Of a stretch of DNA of 64,000 nt, positions 11,704 through 19,574 are shown in pieces. Made by a program: the position numbers and the translations under genes. The stretch is from DATFVB01 sp963714035. Lineage in GTDB: Bacteria > Acidobacteriota > Thermoanaerobaculia > UBA5066 > DATFVB01. How positions within the stretch are numbered: position 1 is the first letter of the stretch; the number at the start of each line of letters is the position of its first letter. Where the stretch lies: positions 1,302,001-1,366,000 of the forward strand of contig OY970224.1 of the NCBI GenBank assembly GCA_963714035.1, in the 5' to 3' direction. The notes under the pieces are model-generated. The model did not search any database. It had not been told where the DNA came from and worked only from the letters and a program-made list of their open reading frames with translations.

Positions 11704-13410
11704 ATGCTCCCTCTTCTGCTGGCTCCGGTGCTCGCGGCCGCCTCGTCCCTGGCGCCTCTGCGCGACGCGTACGTGGAGAGCTACTTCGCCGCATATCCCA
11801 CGGCGGCCACCCAGGCCGGCCGCCATGACCACGATCGCGAGCTCGAGAGCTGGACGCCGGCGAGACGCCTCCGGTGGCTCGACGGGAACCGGCGGACCCT
11901 CGCGGCGATCGAAGCGTGGGAGCGGGGCGGAAAGGGCGATGCGGAAGACCGTCTCGATGCCGACGCCCTTTCGGCCCAGATACGCCGCGAGATCCACGAT
12001 CTGGCCGTCCGCCGCCGGCCGGATCGCGACCCGTTGTGGTGGACCGAGCCGATCGCCAACGCGACGGTGTTCCTGCTGATCCGCGAAGATCTCCCGGCGC
12101 GGGAGCGATTCGCCGCGGCAGCGGCGCGCGCGGCGCAGCTCCCGAGACTCGCGGAAGAGGCCGAGAGCGCGCTCTCGGCGAGCTCGCCGCGGGAGATTCC
12201 GCCCGAGCTCTGCACGATCGCCGCATCCCAGCTCCATTCGAGCGCGGCGTTCTATCGGGAAGGATTTCCGCGGGTCGATCCCGGCGATGCCGCGCTCGCG
12301 CGGAGCGGCTCGGACGCGGCGCGCGCGCTCGATCGGCTCGCCGTTTTCCTCGAACGGCTCGCCCGGAAAGCGACGGGTACTCCGCGGCTCGGGAAGGACT
12401 ACGCGGAAACCTTCCGGCTCGGAACGGGGATCGATGAGCCGATCGACCGGGTCCTCGCCGACGCCGAGCGGGATCTCGAGGCGAAACGCGCCGAGGCCGC
12501 CGCCTACGGCCGGACGATCTGGGCCCGGTATTTCCCCGGAGCCGCCGCGCCGGCGGACGACCGGGAGCTCCTCCGCCGTCTCTTCGCGCGGGCCGCCGGG
12601 GACCACGCGTCGACCGTCGATGCGTTCGTCGCCCAGTATCGCGCGCGCGTCGGGGAGCTAGAGAAATGGCTCCGGCAGCGGCGCATCGTCACCCTCCCCG
12701 ACCCGCTGACGATCTGGACGGATCGGTCGCCCGGGTTCTTCGTCGGTCAGAGCGTGGGCGGCATCTACGCGGCCGGGCCGTGGGAACCGGACGCGAAGAC
12801 CCTGTGGTTCCTGCCCACGCCTCCGGACGGCGCGACCGCCGCGGAACGGGAGACCTTCTTCCGCGACTTCAACGATCACTTCAACACGATGATCACCCCG
12901 CACGAGACGCTTCCCGGGCACTACCTGCAGCTGAAGTTCGCGGCCCGGCATCCGCGGAGAGTCCGCGCTCTCTTCTCGGACGGCGTGTTCGTCGAGGGCT
13001 GGGGCACGTTCTGCGAGAGGCTGATGCTGGACGAGGGGTGGGGCGGGCCGCTCGACCGCGTCGCGCACCTCAAGAAGCAGATGGAGAACATCGCCCGCAC
13101 CATCGCGGACATCCGGGTCCACAACAAGGGCGTCTCGCGGGAAGAGCTCACGCGTTTCCTGCACGACGACGCGGTCCAGGACGCGCAGTTCTCCGCCAAC
13201 ATGTGGACGCGGGCGATCACGAGCGCGCCGCAGCTGACGTTCTACTACCTCGGATACCGCGAGGTCCGCGGTCTCTACGACGACGTCCGGCGCGCGCGAG
13301 GCCCGGCCTTCCGCCTCCGGGACTTCATGGACGGGATGATGCAGGATGGACCGGTCCCGGTGGAGCATTACCGGAGAAAATTCCAAGTCTCAAATTCCAA
13401 AATCCAATAA
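11704..13410 (+). CDS. DUF885-family secreted hydrolase/peptidase-like protein
   Basis: The 568-aa protein begins with a short signal peptide (MLPLLLAPVLAAASS). It carries the conserved DUF885 motif HETLPGHYLQL near residue 400, which resembles a gluzincin HExxxxH zinc site, followed by FVEGWGTFCERLMLDEG. DUF885 proteins are widespread, usually exported and mostly uncharacterised, and a metallopeptidase role is inferred from the motif. The ATG at 11704 is chosen because it gives a signal peptide and follows a TATGAT box by 6 nt. The last ten codons (KFQVSNSKIQ) and the stop lie within repeat copy B, so the native C-terminus seems to have been replaced by repeat sequence. Confidence 0.85.
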   Translation: MLPLLLAPVLAAASSLAPLRDAYVESYFAAYPTAATQAGRHDHDRELESWTPARRLRWLDGNRRTLAAIEAWERGGKGDAEDRLDADALSAQIRREIHDLAVRRRPDRDPLWWTEPIANATVFLLIREDLPARERFAAAAARAAQLPRLAEEAESALSASSPREIPPELCTIAASQLHSSAAFYREGFPRVDPGDAALARSGSDAARALDRLAVFLERLARKATGTPRLGKDYAETFRLGTGIDEPIDRVLADAERDLEAKRAEAAAYGRTIWARYFPGAAAPADDRELLRRLFARAAGDHASTVDAFVAQYRARVGELEKWLRQRRIVTLPDPLTIWTDRSPGFFVGQSVGGIYAAGPWEPDAKTLWFLPTPPDGATAAERETFFRDFNDHFNTMITPHETLPGHYLQLKFAARHPRRVRALFSDGVFVEGWGTFCERLMLDEGWGGPLDRVAHLKKQMENIARTIADIRVHNKGVSREELTRFLHDDAVQDAQFSANMWTRAITSAPQLTFYYLGYREVRGLYDDVRRARGPAFRLRDFMDGMMQDGPVPVEHYRRKFQVSNSKIQ

Positions 13411-13703
13411 GGCCCAAGTCTCAAGCTTCGAAGACCAAAAACATCCGAAACTCGAAGCGCGAAACGAGCGCGCGCCGGGGGCGCAGCTGCGAAGCGGCCG
13501 GCGCAACGCGCCGAGCGCGGCGTTCGCCACGTACGCCGGTACGCGAGCAAACCCGAAACAAACTCGAATTTCCGAAGGCCGAATGGCCGAAACGGGACAC
13601 GATGGAACGCGGAGGCCTGGAGTCGGTCTCGGGAAACGTGTATTGTTTGGAACTGCGGCTTTGGGACTTATCGGGTTTCAGAATTTGAGTTTTGAAATTT
13701 CCG
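13376..13703. repeat. AT-rich/GC-palindromic intergenic repeat, copy B
   Basis: About 330 bp between and overlapping the ends of DUF885 and the DedA-rhodanese gene. Both ends hold TTCCAA/AATTTC-type arms in inverted orientation, flanking a GC-rich core. On the minus strand the core at 13526-13443 matches copy C (24669-24752) at roughly 80% by eye. The arm 13637-13652 is an exact inverted copy of 11465-11480 in copy A. The 5' arm supplies the stop codon of the DUF885 gene. Confidence 0.75.
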
Positions 13704-13713
13704 TCCTTCCCCG

Positions 13714-14694
13714 TCACCCGTCAGATGAAGGCGTCGCGGGTCGGATGGCATAGAGCGGCTGCTCCTCCCCTTCCACGGGAAGCCCGGCATCCGCCCAGCC
13801 GTCGAGGCCTCCTTCGAGCGGCCTCACCTTCATGAATCCCTTGTCCATCAGAAGGCGAGCCACACGGGCCGCCGAGGCTTCGTTCGGTCAGGTGCAGTAG
13901 AGGACGATCTCCCGGTCCGGGGGGAGCTGCTCGATCGACGAGTCGATCTCTTCGAGCATCAGCCGGATCGCTCCCGGGATCCGGCGCGGATCGCGCTGGA
14001 CGGAGGCTCGATTCCGCACGTCGACGATCACGGGAGCCTTTCCGTCGTCGATCAACGCGCGGAGCTGCGAGGGGGTGATCCGCGCCATGCGGAGGAAACG
14101 GTAGAAGCGGCGGCGCTGCCACCACTTCCAGGCGACGAACGCGGCGAAGAGCAGCGCGGCGACCACGACCGCCCAGAGCCCGAATCCTTCCAGGAATTCG
14201 GCGGCCCGGTCGATCGCGCGGTGGAAGACGATGCCCGCGGCGACTCCCGACCCGGCCCACAGGAGCGCGCCTCCCGCGTCGAACGCCGCGAAGCGGAGGA
14301 ATCCCACACGCAGGGCGCCGGCGAGCGGCGGCGCGACGGTCGAGAAACCGGGGATGAACTTCGCGTAGAGCAGCGACACGACGCCGTGCCGCTCGAAGAC
14401 GGATTCCGTCTGCCGAACGCACGAGTCCGGAGATAGCGAGATGCCGCAGACGGTTTTCAGTATCCGGTATCCGTATCGGCGCCCGAGGACGTACCAGAGC
14501 GCATCCGCGATCATCGAAGCGGCGACCGCGAGCGCGAGCAGCCCGACGGTCGGAAGACGCCCGCCGGCGGACAGGGCGCCCGCGGCGACCAGGGTCGGAA
14601 TCGCCGGAATCGGGAGGCCCAGCTGCTCGAGCAGGACATTCGCGAAGACGAGCGGCAGCCCGTGCCGGGCGAGCTGTTCGATCAGCGCGTGCAC
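13714..14694 (-). CDS. DedA-family membrane protein fused to GlpE-like rhodanese; in-frame UGA, candidate selenoprotein
   Basis: From a GTG at 14694 (GGAGG 5 nt upstream) the frame encodes a DedA/SNARE-associated membrane domain (about residues 1-200, with LGLPIPAIPTL and FIPGFSTVAPPLAG) and then a rhodanese domain (about 205-326). An in-frame TGA at 13890-13888 (codon 269) interrupts it, in the context EIVLYCT-TGA-PNEASAARVA. After the TGA the same frame continues for 57 clearly rhodanese-like codons (MDKGFMKVRPLEGGLDGW) to a TGA at 13716-13714. As I recall the family, the interrupted position is a Cys (YCxCPNE), so TGA would encode selenocysteine in a C-x-U motif, with the rhodanese catalytic Cys two residues before. 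A bacterial-SECIS-like hairpin follows. The alternatives are a point nonsense mutation or a sequencing error. Confidence 0.75.
13851..13881 (-). promoter_or_regulatory. Candidate bacterial SECIS hairpin after the in-frame UGA
   Basis: Starting 6 nt after the TGA the RNA can fold as GAA, then an unpaired GCCTC, then GGCG-GCC, loop CGTGT, GGC, bulged T, CGCC, and closing TTC. The apical loop starts 22 nt after the TGA and has a G in its second position. Both features fit the published bacterial SECIS pattern (apical loop roughly 16-37 nt downstream, early G in the loop). The fold was made by eye. Confidence 0.5.
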
Positions 14695-14855
14695 GGGTCC
14701 CTCCGGGGGCGCCCGCTCGGGAGTGTCGAGCCACAGATCGCTCCGCGCCGCCCGAACCCTTTGGACGCCCGCCAATCGCGGTCGATCTCGGCGTTGCTCG
14801 TCGGGCCTTCGCCGCGCCGAAGCGGCCTCGCAGGCGGGTCCGATCGCTCCGGCAT
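14682..14855 (-). CDS. Small ORF with strong RBS upstream of the DedA gene (57 aa, unknown)
   Basis: An ATG at 14855 preceded by GAGGAGGGGACAG gives a 57-codon frame rich in Arg, Pro and Gly. It ends 13 bp inside the start of the DedA-rhodanese gene. I recognise no domain. The ribosome-binding site is the best argument for translation; it could act as a coupled leader for the downstream gene. Composition alone does not show that it is a real protein. Confidence 0.3.
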   Translation of the reverse strand: MPERSDPPARPLRRGEGPTSNAEIDRDWRASKGFGRRGAICGSTLPSGRPRRDPCTR

Positions 14856-14943
14856 CTGTCCCCTCCTCGCGCCTTGATCTCGTCCGCAAGCCGCGGGCGC
14901 GACGCTACAGCTATTTACGGGACACTAGCTTACCGCGGGCGGA

Positions 14944-15114
14944 TCAGTCGTTCCGGTCGCGGTCCGGAGGCTCCCGATGCGGATCGGGCGGCGGCTCCGC
15001 GTAACCGCACTTCGTGCACCGGAAGAACTCTTCGACCAGCGCCCGATCCACCAGCGGGACGAGGAAGACCTCGCCGCACCGGGGGCATTTCCTGGCGATC
15101 TTCGGCTCGCTCAT
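14944..15114 (-). CDS. Small zinc-ribbon protein (56 aa)
   Basis: An ATG at 15114 is preceded by GGAGG at 6 nt. The product has two CxxC knuckles, KCPRCGEVF (about residue 9) and RCTKCGY (about residue 34), giving a four-Cys zinc ribbon, and a charged Pro/Asp/Arg tail. Such short ribbons resemble translation- or transcription-associated zinc-ribbon proteins, but no specific partner can be named. It is monocistronic and lies between the DedA-rhodanese and PAP2 genes on the same strand. Confidence 0.7.
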   Translation of the reverse strand: MSEPKIARKCPRCGEVFLVPLVDRALVEEFFRCTKCGYAEPPPDPHREPPDRDRND

Positions 15115-15252
15115 AGACGGCCTCCATCCGACCGTCGAACAAAAACTTGTATTTCTTCGGCAAAGGCAATCTGCGCGCCAATGACAAAACGCAGTTTTCC
15201 GCTGTCGGGACAGTTACTTACGTTTGATCTCGCCGTTGTTGCATTGTTTTTC

Positions 15253-15280
15253 TGTCATCCGGGCGATCCGCCCGGTGACA
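15253..15280. terminator. Strong hairpin downstream of the PAP2 gene
   Basis: TGTCA-t-CCGGGCG, loop ATC, CGCCCGG-TGACA, flanked by T-run and A-run that extend the stem. It lies about 12 bp after the PAP2 stop on the minus strand. The T-run comes before the stem and the A-run after it on both strands, so it is not a textbook intrinsic terminator. Confidence 0.45.
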
Positions 15281-15291
15281 AAAAGACGCAC

Positions 15292-15975
15292 TCACGCGCG
15301 GGCTCGGGACGGCGCCCCCTGCCGCGCCTGCCGAGCCCGATGCTCCGCGACCGCGAAAACGAAGGTCAGCCAGGCGAATCCGATCGTCCAACCGCCGAGG
15401 ACGTCGGTCGGCCAGTGAACCCCGAGGGCGACGCGCGAGAAACCGACGAGGAAGACCGCCATGAGCCCGGCCGCGAGATACGCCGCCGCGTCGCGGCCCC
15501 TCGTCGCGGACGCGGCGGCGAGCCCCGCGACCGATCCGAAGAAGGCGGCCGACAATGCCGAATGGCCGCTCGGGAACGAGTAGCCGATCGCGTGCGCGAG
15601 GGGATCGAAGAGATCGGGCCTCGGGCGATGGAAGAATCGCTTCAGGAGCTGGACCCACAGGACGGCGCCGACGATCGAAAAGAGGAACGCCCGCAGCCGG
15701 CGGGGCGCCCGCCGGCGGGCGAGGAAGGCCGCGACGGCCACCGAGCCCGCGGCGATGAACGTCGTGCTGCCGAAGAAGGAAACGATCTTGAGGGCGGTGA
15801 TGATCGGCGCCGCGATCCATCCGTGGACGTCGAGCTCGATTCGCCGGTCGAGCGAGCCGCCGGGCGGGAGGTCGGCGACCGCGCGGGTGAGGGCGGTGAA
15901 GGCGACGGCGAGAAGCGTCGCGAGCCCGAAGAGGGCTTCGGCCCGTCGCCACGCGCGAGGAGTCGGACGCGTCAC
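15292..15975 (-). CDS. PAP2-superfamily membrane phosphatase
   Basis: The 227-aa integral membrane protein carries the three PAP2 phosphatase signatures in order: KRFFHRPRPD (residues 112-121), PSGHS (135-139) and SRVALGVHWPTD (180-191). These contain the catalytic His residues and the phosphate-binding Lys/Arg. Hydrophobic segments before and between them fit a five- or six-helix membrane protein. Likely substrates are undecaprenyl pyrophosphate or lipid phosphates at the outer face of the inner membrane, which would link it to the cell-wall and polysaccharide genes elsewhere in the window. The exact substrate cannot be read from sequence. Confidence 0.92.
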   Translation of the reverse strand: MTRPTPRAWRRAEALFGLATLLAVAFTALTRAVADLPPGGSLDRRIELDVHGWIAAPIITALKIVSFFGSTTFIAAGSVAVAAFLARRRAPRRLRAFLFSIVGAVLWVQLLKRFFHRPRPDLFDPLAHAIGYSFPSGHSALSAAFFGSVAGLAAASATRGRDAAAYLAAGLMAVFLVGFSRVALGVHWPTDVLGGWTIGFAWLTFVFAVAEHRARQARQGAPSRARA

Positions 15976-16017
15976 CGCCGAAGCCTCGAAGCGAATCCGC
16001 GTCGGAGAGGCGCGGCG

Positions 16018-17325
16018 CTACTTCCCGAGGAGATCGAGGAGCACCGCCACTTCGGAGCGAATCCCCGTCGTGATCGTCGCTTTCCGGTCGGGAGCGAAGA
16101 GCGCCGAGTGGAGCGACGGGAGCGCCGTCCCGGAGCGGTTGGCGGCCTCCCACGCGCCGGGCTCCGTCGCGCCGACCCGGTACATCACGCTCGGGACTCC
16201 GGCGAGCCCGAATTCGCTGAAGTCCTCCGAGGCGGTCTCCGGCGGGATCGCGGAGACCTTCGCGTCGCCGAGCTCCCCCCGGAGCGCGGCGGCGACGCGA
16301 CCGGTGAGCGCCGGGTCGTTGACCGTGACGTGCGAGCTCACGTCGACGATCTTCATCTCGGGTGGCTTCGGCGCGCCGGCCCCTTCCGCCTCCGCTTTCG
16401 CGATCCGCGCGATTCCCGAGAGCAGCCGCTGGCGCACCGGCTCGCGAAAGGCCCGAACCGTGAGCTGCAGCTTGACCTCGTCCGGGATGATGTTGTGTTT
16501 CGTCCCGCCATGGATCGAGCCCACCGTGATGATCGCCGGATCGAGCGGATCGTTCTCCCGCGAGACGAGCGTCTGAAGAGCCAGGATGGTCCGGGCGGCG
16601 ATCACGATCGGGTCGACCGTCGCTTCCGGGTGCGCGCCGTGCCCGCCCCTGCCGAAGATCGTGAGATCGACGGAATCGGCGCTCGAGAGCGCCGGACCCG
16701 ACGTGTAGCCGACCGAACCCGACGGGAGCGTGGGAATGTCGTGGAGCGCGATCACCGCGTCCGGCTTCGGGAACCGCGTGAACAACCCGTCGTCGAGCAT
16801 CGCGCGCGCGCCCATCCCCCGCTCCTCCGCCGGCTGCGCGATCAGGACGAGGGTCCCCCGCCATCGCGCCTTTTCCCGCGACAGGTACGTCGCGGTACCG
16901 AGCCAGACGGCCATGTGGACGTCGTGGCCGCAGGCGTGCATGACGCCGACCTCTTCGCCGGCGTCGTTCTTCGTCCGCTCGCGGCTCGCGTACGAAAGCC
17001 CCGTCTTCTCTTCGACCGGCAGGGCGTCGAGCTCCGTCCGCAGCATGACGGTCTTTCCCGCGCCGTTTCGCAGCACCGCGACGACGCCGGTTCCCCCGAC
17101 GCGCTCCGTGACGTCGAACCCGAGCTTCCGCAGGTCCACCGCCAGGAGCGCGGCGGTCCGCGTCTCGTGCAGGGAGAGCTCCGGATGGCGGTGGAGATCG
17201 AGGTAGACGGGCTCGATCTCGGCGTAGAGCGCGTCGAGCTTCTCCGGGGGAATCGCCGGATCGCCGCGGACGACGCCCGCGCATCCGAGTGCGCCCGCGA
17301 ACAGCAGGATTCCCCATTTCTTCAT
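16018..17325 (-). CDS. M20-family amidohydrolase/peptidase, exported
   Basis: The 435-aa protein has an N-terminal export signal (MKKWGILLFAGALGCAG; the Cys could be a weak lipobox) and the M20D amidohydrolase signature MHACGHDVH at residues 129-137. The dimerisation domain and a C-terminal metal-binding region (ETASEDFSEFG) follow. The family includes N-acyl-L-amino-acid amidohydrolases, hippurate hydrolases and indole-acetyl-amino-acid hydrolases, and two metal ions hydrolyse an amide bond. Export suggests nutrient scavenging from acylated amino acids or peptides. A GGAGG lies 4 nt before the ATG, with a CATAAT box further upstream, so this gene has a conventional leader. Confidence 0.9.
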   Translation of the reverse strand: MKKWGILLFAGALGCAGVVRGDPAIPPEKLDALYAEIEPVYLDLHRHPELSLHETRTAALLAVDLRKLGFDVTERVGGTGVVAVLRNGAGKTVMLRTELDALPVEEKTGLSYASRERTKNDAGEEVGVMHACGHDVHMAVWLGTATYLSREKARWRGTLVLIAQPAEERGMGARAMLDDGLFTRFPKPDAVIALHDIPTLPSGSVGYTSGPALSSADSVDLTIFGRGGHGAHPEATVDPIVIAARTILALQTLVSRENDPLDPAIITVGSIHGGTKHNIIPDEVKLQLTVRAFREPVRQRLLSGIARIAKAEAEGAGAPKPPEMKIVDVSSHVTVNDPALTGRVAAALRGELGDAKVSAIPPETASEDFSEFGLAGVPSVMYRVGATEPGAWEAANRSGTALPSLHSALFAPDRKATITTGIRSEVAVLLDLLGK

Positions 17326-17435
17326 CCGGTCCTCCGAAACCGATTATGGCAGACGCGGAGGCCGCCCGATCGAGACGAGCGGAATGCGAGGACGCCTCGT
17401 CGGCTCCGGGCTCCGGCGCCGTCCTCCGGACCGTC

Positions 17436-17672
17436 TCAGCGCGCGGGTCTCCCCCGGGAGTGAGCCGAAAGGCCGACCGGGCGAACCCGGAGGTCGTCCC
17501 ACCGCCGCGACCGTGAATTCGAGTCGACGTCGCCGGGATGACGGCGCTCGGGTCCGCGGTAAGCGACCGTCAGGAGACGCCGCCGGTCGGAGAAGCAGCC
17601 CGCGCAGAAAAACCGTCCGCCCATCGGGAAGAGGTAGAGACGGCCATGGCAGCGTTCGCAGACGCCCCTCAT
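17436..17672 (-). CDS. Putative small zinc-ribbon protein downstream of response regulator (78 aa)
   Basis: The frame from ATG 17672 encodes GVCERCHGRLYLF...FFCAGCFSDRR, two CxxC knuckles followed by YRGPERRHPG and an Arg/Ser-rich tail. The four-Cys pattern and the RGPERR-type string, often seen near bacterial signalling proteins, suggest a real gene, possibly co-transcribed with the response regulator that ends 68 bp upstream. No convincing ribosome-binding site precedes the ATG, and an alternative TTG start would overlap the regulator's stop codon. Moderate to low confidence. Confidence 0.45.
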   Translation of the reverse strand: MRGVCERCHGRLYLFPMGGRFFCAGCFSDRRRLLTVAYRGPERRHPGDVDSNSRSRRWDDLRVRPVGLSAHSRGRPAR

Positions 17673-17740
17673 GCGCTCGATCCGTTTTCCCTCGCGCCGC
17701 CGCTCATCGGGCGAAAGCGACGCAAGAAACCGGCCAGGAA

Positions 17741-18100
17741 TCAGCGGCAATACCGGCGGACGAGATCCATCAGCCGCGCGGGATCGAACGGCTTGTGAAC
17801 GAAGCCCTGGAAGTTGAGCTCGGCTTCGCGCCCCCCGAGCTCTGCCGTCCCGGTGAGCATGATCACGGGAATCCGCGAGAGATCCGGGTCGGCATTGCGC
17901 CGCCTCAGGAACTGGATTCCATCCATGACCGGCATGTTGAGATCGAGCAGGATCAGGCAGGGCGGCGGGGCCGTGGTGGCGCGCGCCCACCCTTCCCGGC
18001 CGTCGGCGGCGCACGCGACCTCGACACCCTCCGCTCGGAGGATCTCGGCGAGAACTTCGCGCACCTCGTCGTTGTCTTCGACCACCAGAACCGGACTCAT
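17741..18100 (-). CDS. Stand-alone CheY-like response regulator receiver protein
   Basis: The 119-aa product starts at ATG 18100, preceded by AAAGGAGCGGG. It is a single receiver domain: acidic pair E8/D9, phospho-acceptor D53 in LILLDLNMPVMDG, T83 in MLTGT, and K103 in HKPF. There is no output domain, so it must act through a partner such as a histidine kinase in a phosphorelay or a direct target. No kinase gene lies nearby. The small zinc-ribbon frame downstream could be its neighbour in an operon. Receiver identity is secure; the pathway is unknown. Confidence 0.93.
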   Translation of the reverse strand: MSPVLVVEDNDEVREVLAEILRAEGVEVACAADGREGWARATTAPPPCLILLDLNMPVMDGIQFLRRRNADPDLSRIPVIMLTGTAELGGREAELNFQGFVHKPFDPARLMDLVRRYCR

Positions 18101-18284
18101 CCCGCTCCTTTCGTTCGCGAGGAGAACGATCGCCGCTCCTTCGGCCTCGATCGTTCCTTTGATCTCAAATTGCAGAATGAATGCCATGAACCCGGGGCGC
18201 CGCGAGTGGCTCAGGGGCGAAGGCGGATCGATGATTGCGCCGTAGCGTCGGCGAACGCGAAGCGGTCGACAGGGCGAAGGCGGA

Positions 18285-18370
18285 TGGTGCGAGAAGAGGG
18301 ACTCGAACCCTCACGTCCTTTCGGACACAAGATCCTAAGTCTTGCGCGTCTGCCGTTCCGCCATTCTCGC
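18285..18370 (-). tRNA. tRNA-Leu (anticodon UAG)
   Basis: 86 nt with the 3' CCA encoded. The acceptor stem GCGAGAA pairs with TTCTCGC. The anticodon arm CAAGA-CTTAGGA-TCTTG places UAG at positions 34-36. The variable arm (GTCCGAAAGGAC) is long, as in class II tRNAs, and the T arm is GAGGG-TTCGAGT-CCCTC. Confidence 0.95.
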
Positions 18371-18403
18371 CGCCCTAGGATAGACGGCGGGGCCGCGGAG
18401 GCG

Positions 18404-18937
18404 CTACTGCTGCAGCGTGACGGTGATCGAGGCTTCGGCGTCGCCGGCGTGGACTTCGTCGGAAGTGAGCTCCGCCGTGACCGTCAAGGGAACGTTGTTC
18501 ATGCCGGTCGCGAGCGTGCCGTGGGCGTGGATCGTGCCCGTCGACTGCGAGTTCTTGTCGATCGTTCCGAACACGAAGTCGACCGTTCCTCCGTTGGCGC
18601 CGTTGGCGATCGTGGCGGTTCCCCCTCCGGCGGTCGTGTCCACCGAGTCGACGACGAGGGGAGAGGGAAGGACGACGTGCACTTTGACGTTGTGCAGCAC
18701 CGAAAACCCGAGGTTCCTCGCCTTCACGTCGACGTTGAACGAGGCCCCGGAGGTCACCGTGCCCGACGGCCCCCCGAGCTCCACCTGGGCCAGCGACCCT
18801 CCCGTCGGCGTCGTGCCGTGATCGCTGTTGTCGTTGCACGCGATCCCGCTCGCGAGCCCGAAGATCGCGGCGGCGAGGACCGGTGCGAAACGGCGCAATC
18901 CGCTCATCGAGTCTGCCGAGAGCAATGGAGGTGCCAT
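18404..18937 (-). CDS. Putative exported lipoprotein, beta-rich, unknown function
   Basis: The 177-aa product from ATG 18937 (GGAG 8 nt upstream; an alternative ATG is at 18907) has a hydrophobic N-terminal segment ending in GLASGIACNDNS, a lipobox-like site. The mature part has a beta-strand pattern like extracellular conserved-repeat or CARDB-type domains (GPSGTVTSGASFNVDVKARN). The rest is rich in Thr, Val and Gly. I cannot assign a function. It sits between two tRNA genes, and its 5' side abuts structured repeat copy S1. Confidence 0.6.
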   Translation of the reverse strand: MAPPLLSADSMSGLRRFAPVLAAAIFGLASGIACNDNSDHGTTPTGGSLAQVELGGPSGTVTSGASFNVDVKARNLGFSVLHNVKVHVVLPSPLVVDSVDTTAGGGTATIANGANGGTVDFVFGTIDKNSQSTGTIHAHGTLATGMNNVPLTVTAELTSDEVHAGDAEASITVTLQQ

Positions 18938-19061
18938 CTTCGTGGCTCCGTCGGGTCCCGTTTTCGTTGATTCGCGATCCGAGCTCCGCGAGGTCGCGGA
19001 CGCCTCCGTCGGGTCGCGGTCCCCGTAGCCGTCGAGAGCCGCTCGCCCGAGCGGCGGAGGG

Positions 19062-19147
19062 CAGATCGCGAAAAGTCTCCGCGCCGGGACGAGAGCGCAG
19101 CGCACGCTTCGTGCGCAAGCCCCGGCGCGGAGGAGGTTCGCGATCTG
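19062..19147. repeat. Structured repeat S1 (two-stem hairpin)
   Basis: Outer stem CAGATCGCGAA/TTCGCGATCTG (19062-19072 with 19137-19147) and inner stem CTCCGCGCCGGG/CCCGGCGCGGAG (19077-19088 with 19121-19132), both perfect, separated by AAGT on one side and GAGG on the other. The apical part holds a further GCGCACG/CGTGCGC hairpin. Same architecture as S2 and S3. Confidence 0.75.
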
Positions 19148-19196
19148 AGAGGCCGCCAGCGGTCGAGCGCTTTTAGCGCGAGCCGAGCGGGCGAAA

Positions 19197-19272
19197 TGGT
19201 GAGGCGTCAGGGAATCGAACCCTGAACCTAGAGATTAAGAGTCTCTTGCTCTGCCAATTGAGCTAACGCCTC
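19197..19272 (-). tRNA. tRNA-Lys (anticodon CUU)
   Basis: 76 nt including encoded CCA. The acceptor stem GAGGCGT pairs with ACGCCTC. The anticodon arm AGAGA-CTCTTAA-TCTCT gives CUU, and the T arm is CAGGG-TTCGATT-CCCTG. Confidence 0.95.
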
Positions 19273-19461
19273 AACGGAGCCGGAGGATACGGGAAGAACC
19301 CCGCCCGCGCAACCCCGCCTCCGCTCGCGGCTACCGCGCGCTTGGATCGCGCAGCTCGATGAGCGGTGCAAGTGCACGAACCTGGGAATCGCTTCGCGTC
19401 GCTCGCGATGACGACGCCTTGAAGCCTGACCGGTTTCATCGGAACGACGGTGAGACGCGTC

Positions 19462-19490
19462 GAGGCGCGAGCCCGACGGGATGCGGGTCG
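19462..19490. repeat. Short repeat module GAGGCGCGAGCCCG...GGGATGCGGG
   Basis: This 29-bp string recurs with few changes at 38873-38900 and, more divergently, at 52691-52715. In each case it lies in a gene-free stretch that also holds the structured repeats. Confidence 0.55.
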
Positions 19491-19574
19491 CTCGCGAGAT
19501 CCCGGGCGTGAAATTCCCGGACCTCCCGCGGGGGGCGCCGGAGCGGTCGAGCCGGGAAGGCGAGCCGCGGAGGT

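Noticed and set aside
11411..13720. Short proteins such as those reading WNLRFGISF or FGAWNFEF in the AT-rich repeats.
   Set aside because: Translations of AATTCCAAA-type repeat units routinely give such peptides; there is no ribosome-binding site or conservation.
13888..13890. Treating the in-frame TGA simply as the end of a truncated DedA protein.
   Set aside because: The truncated product would stop in the middle of the rhodanese active-site loop while the rest of the domain is intact in the same frame. A pseudogene remains possible but is the less economical reading.
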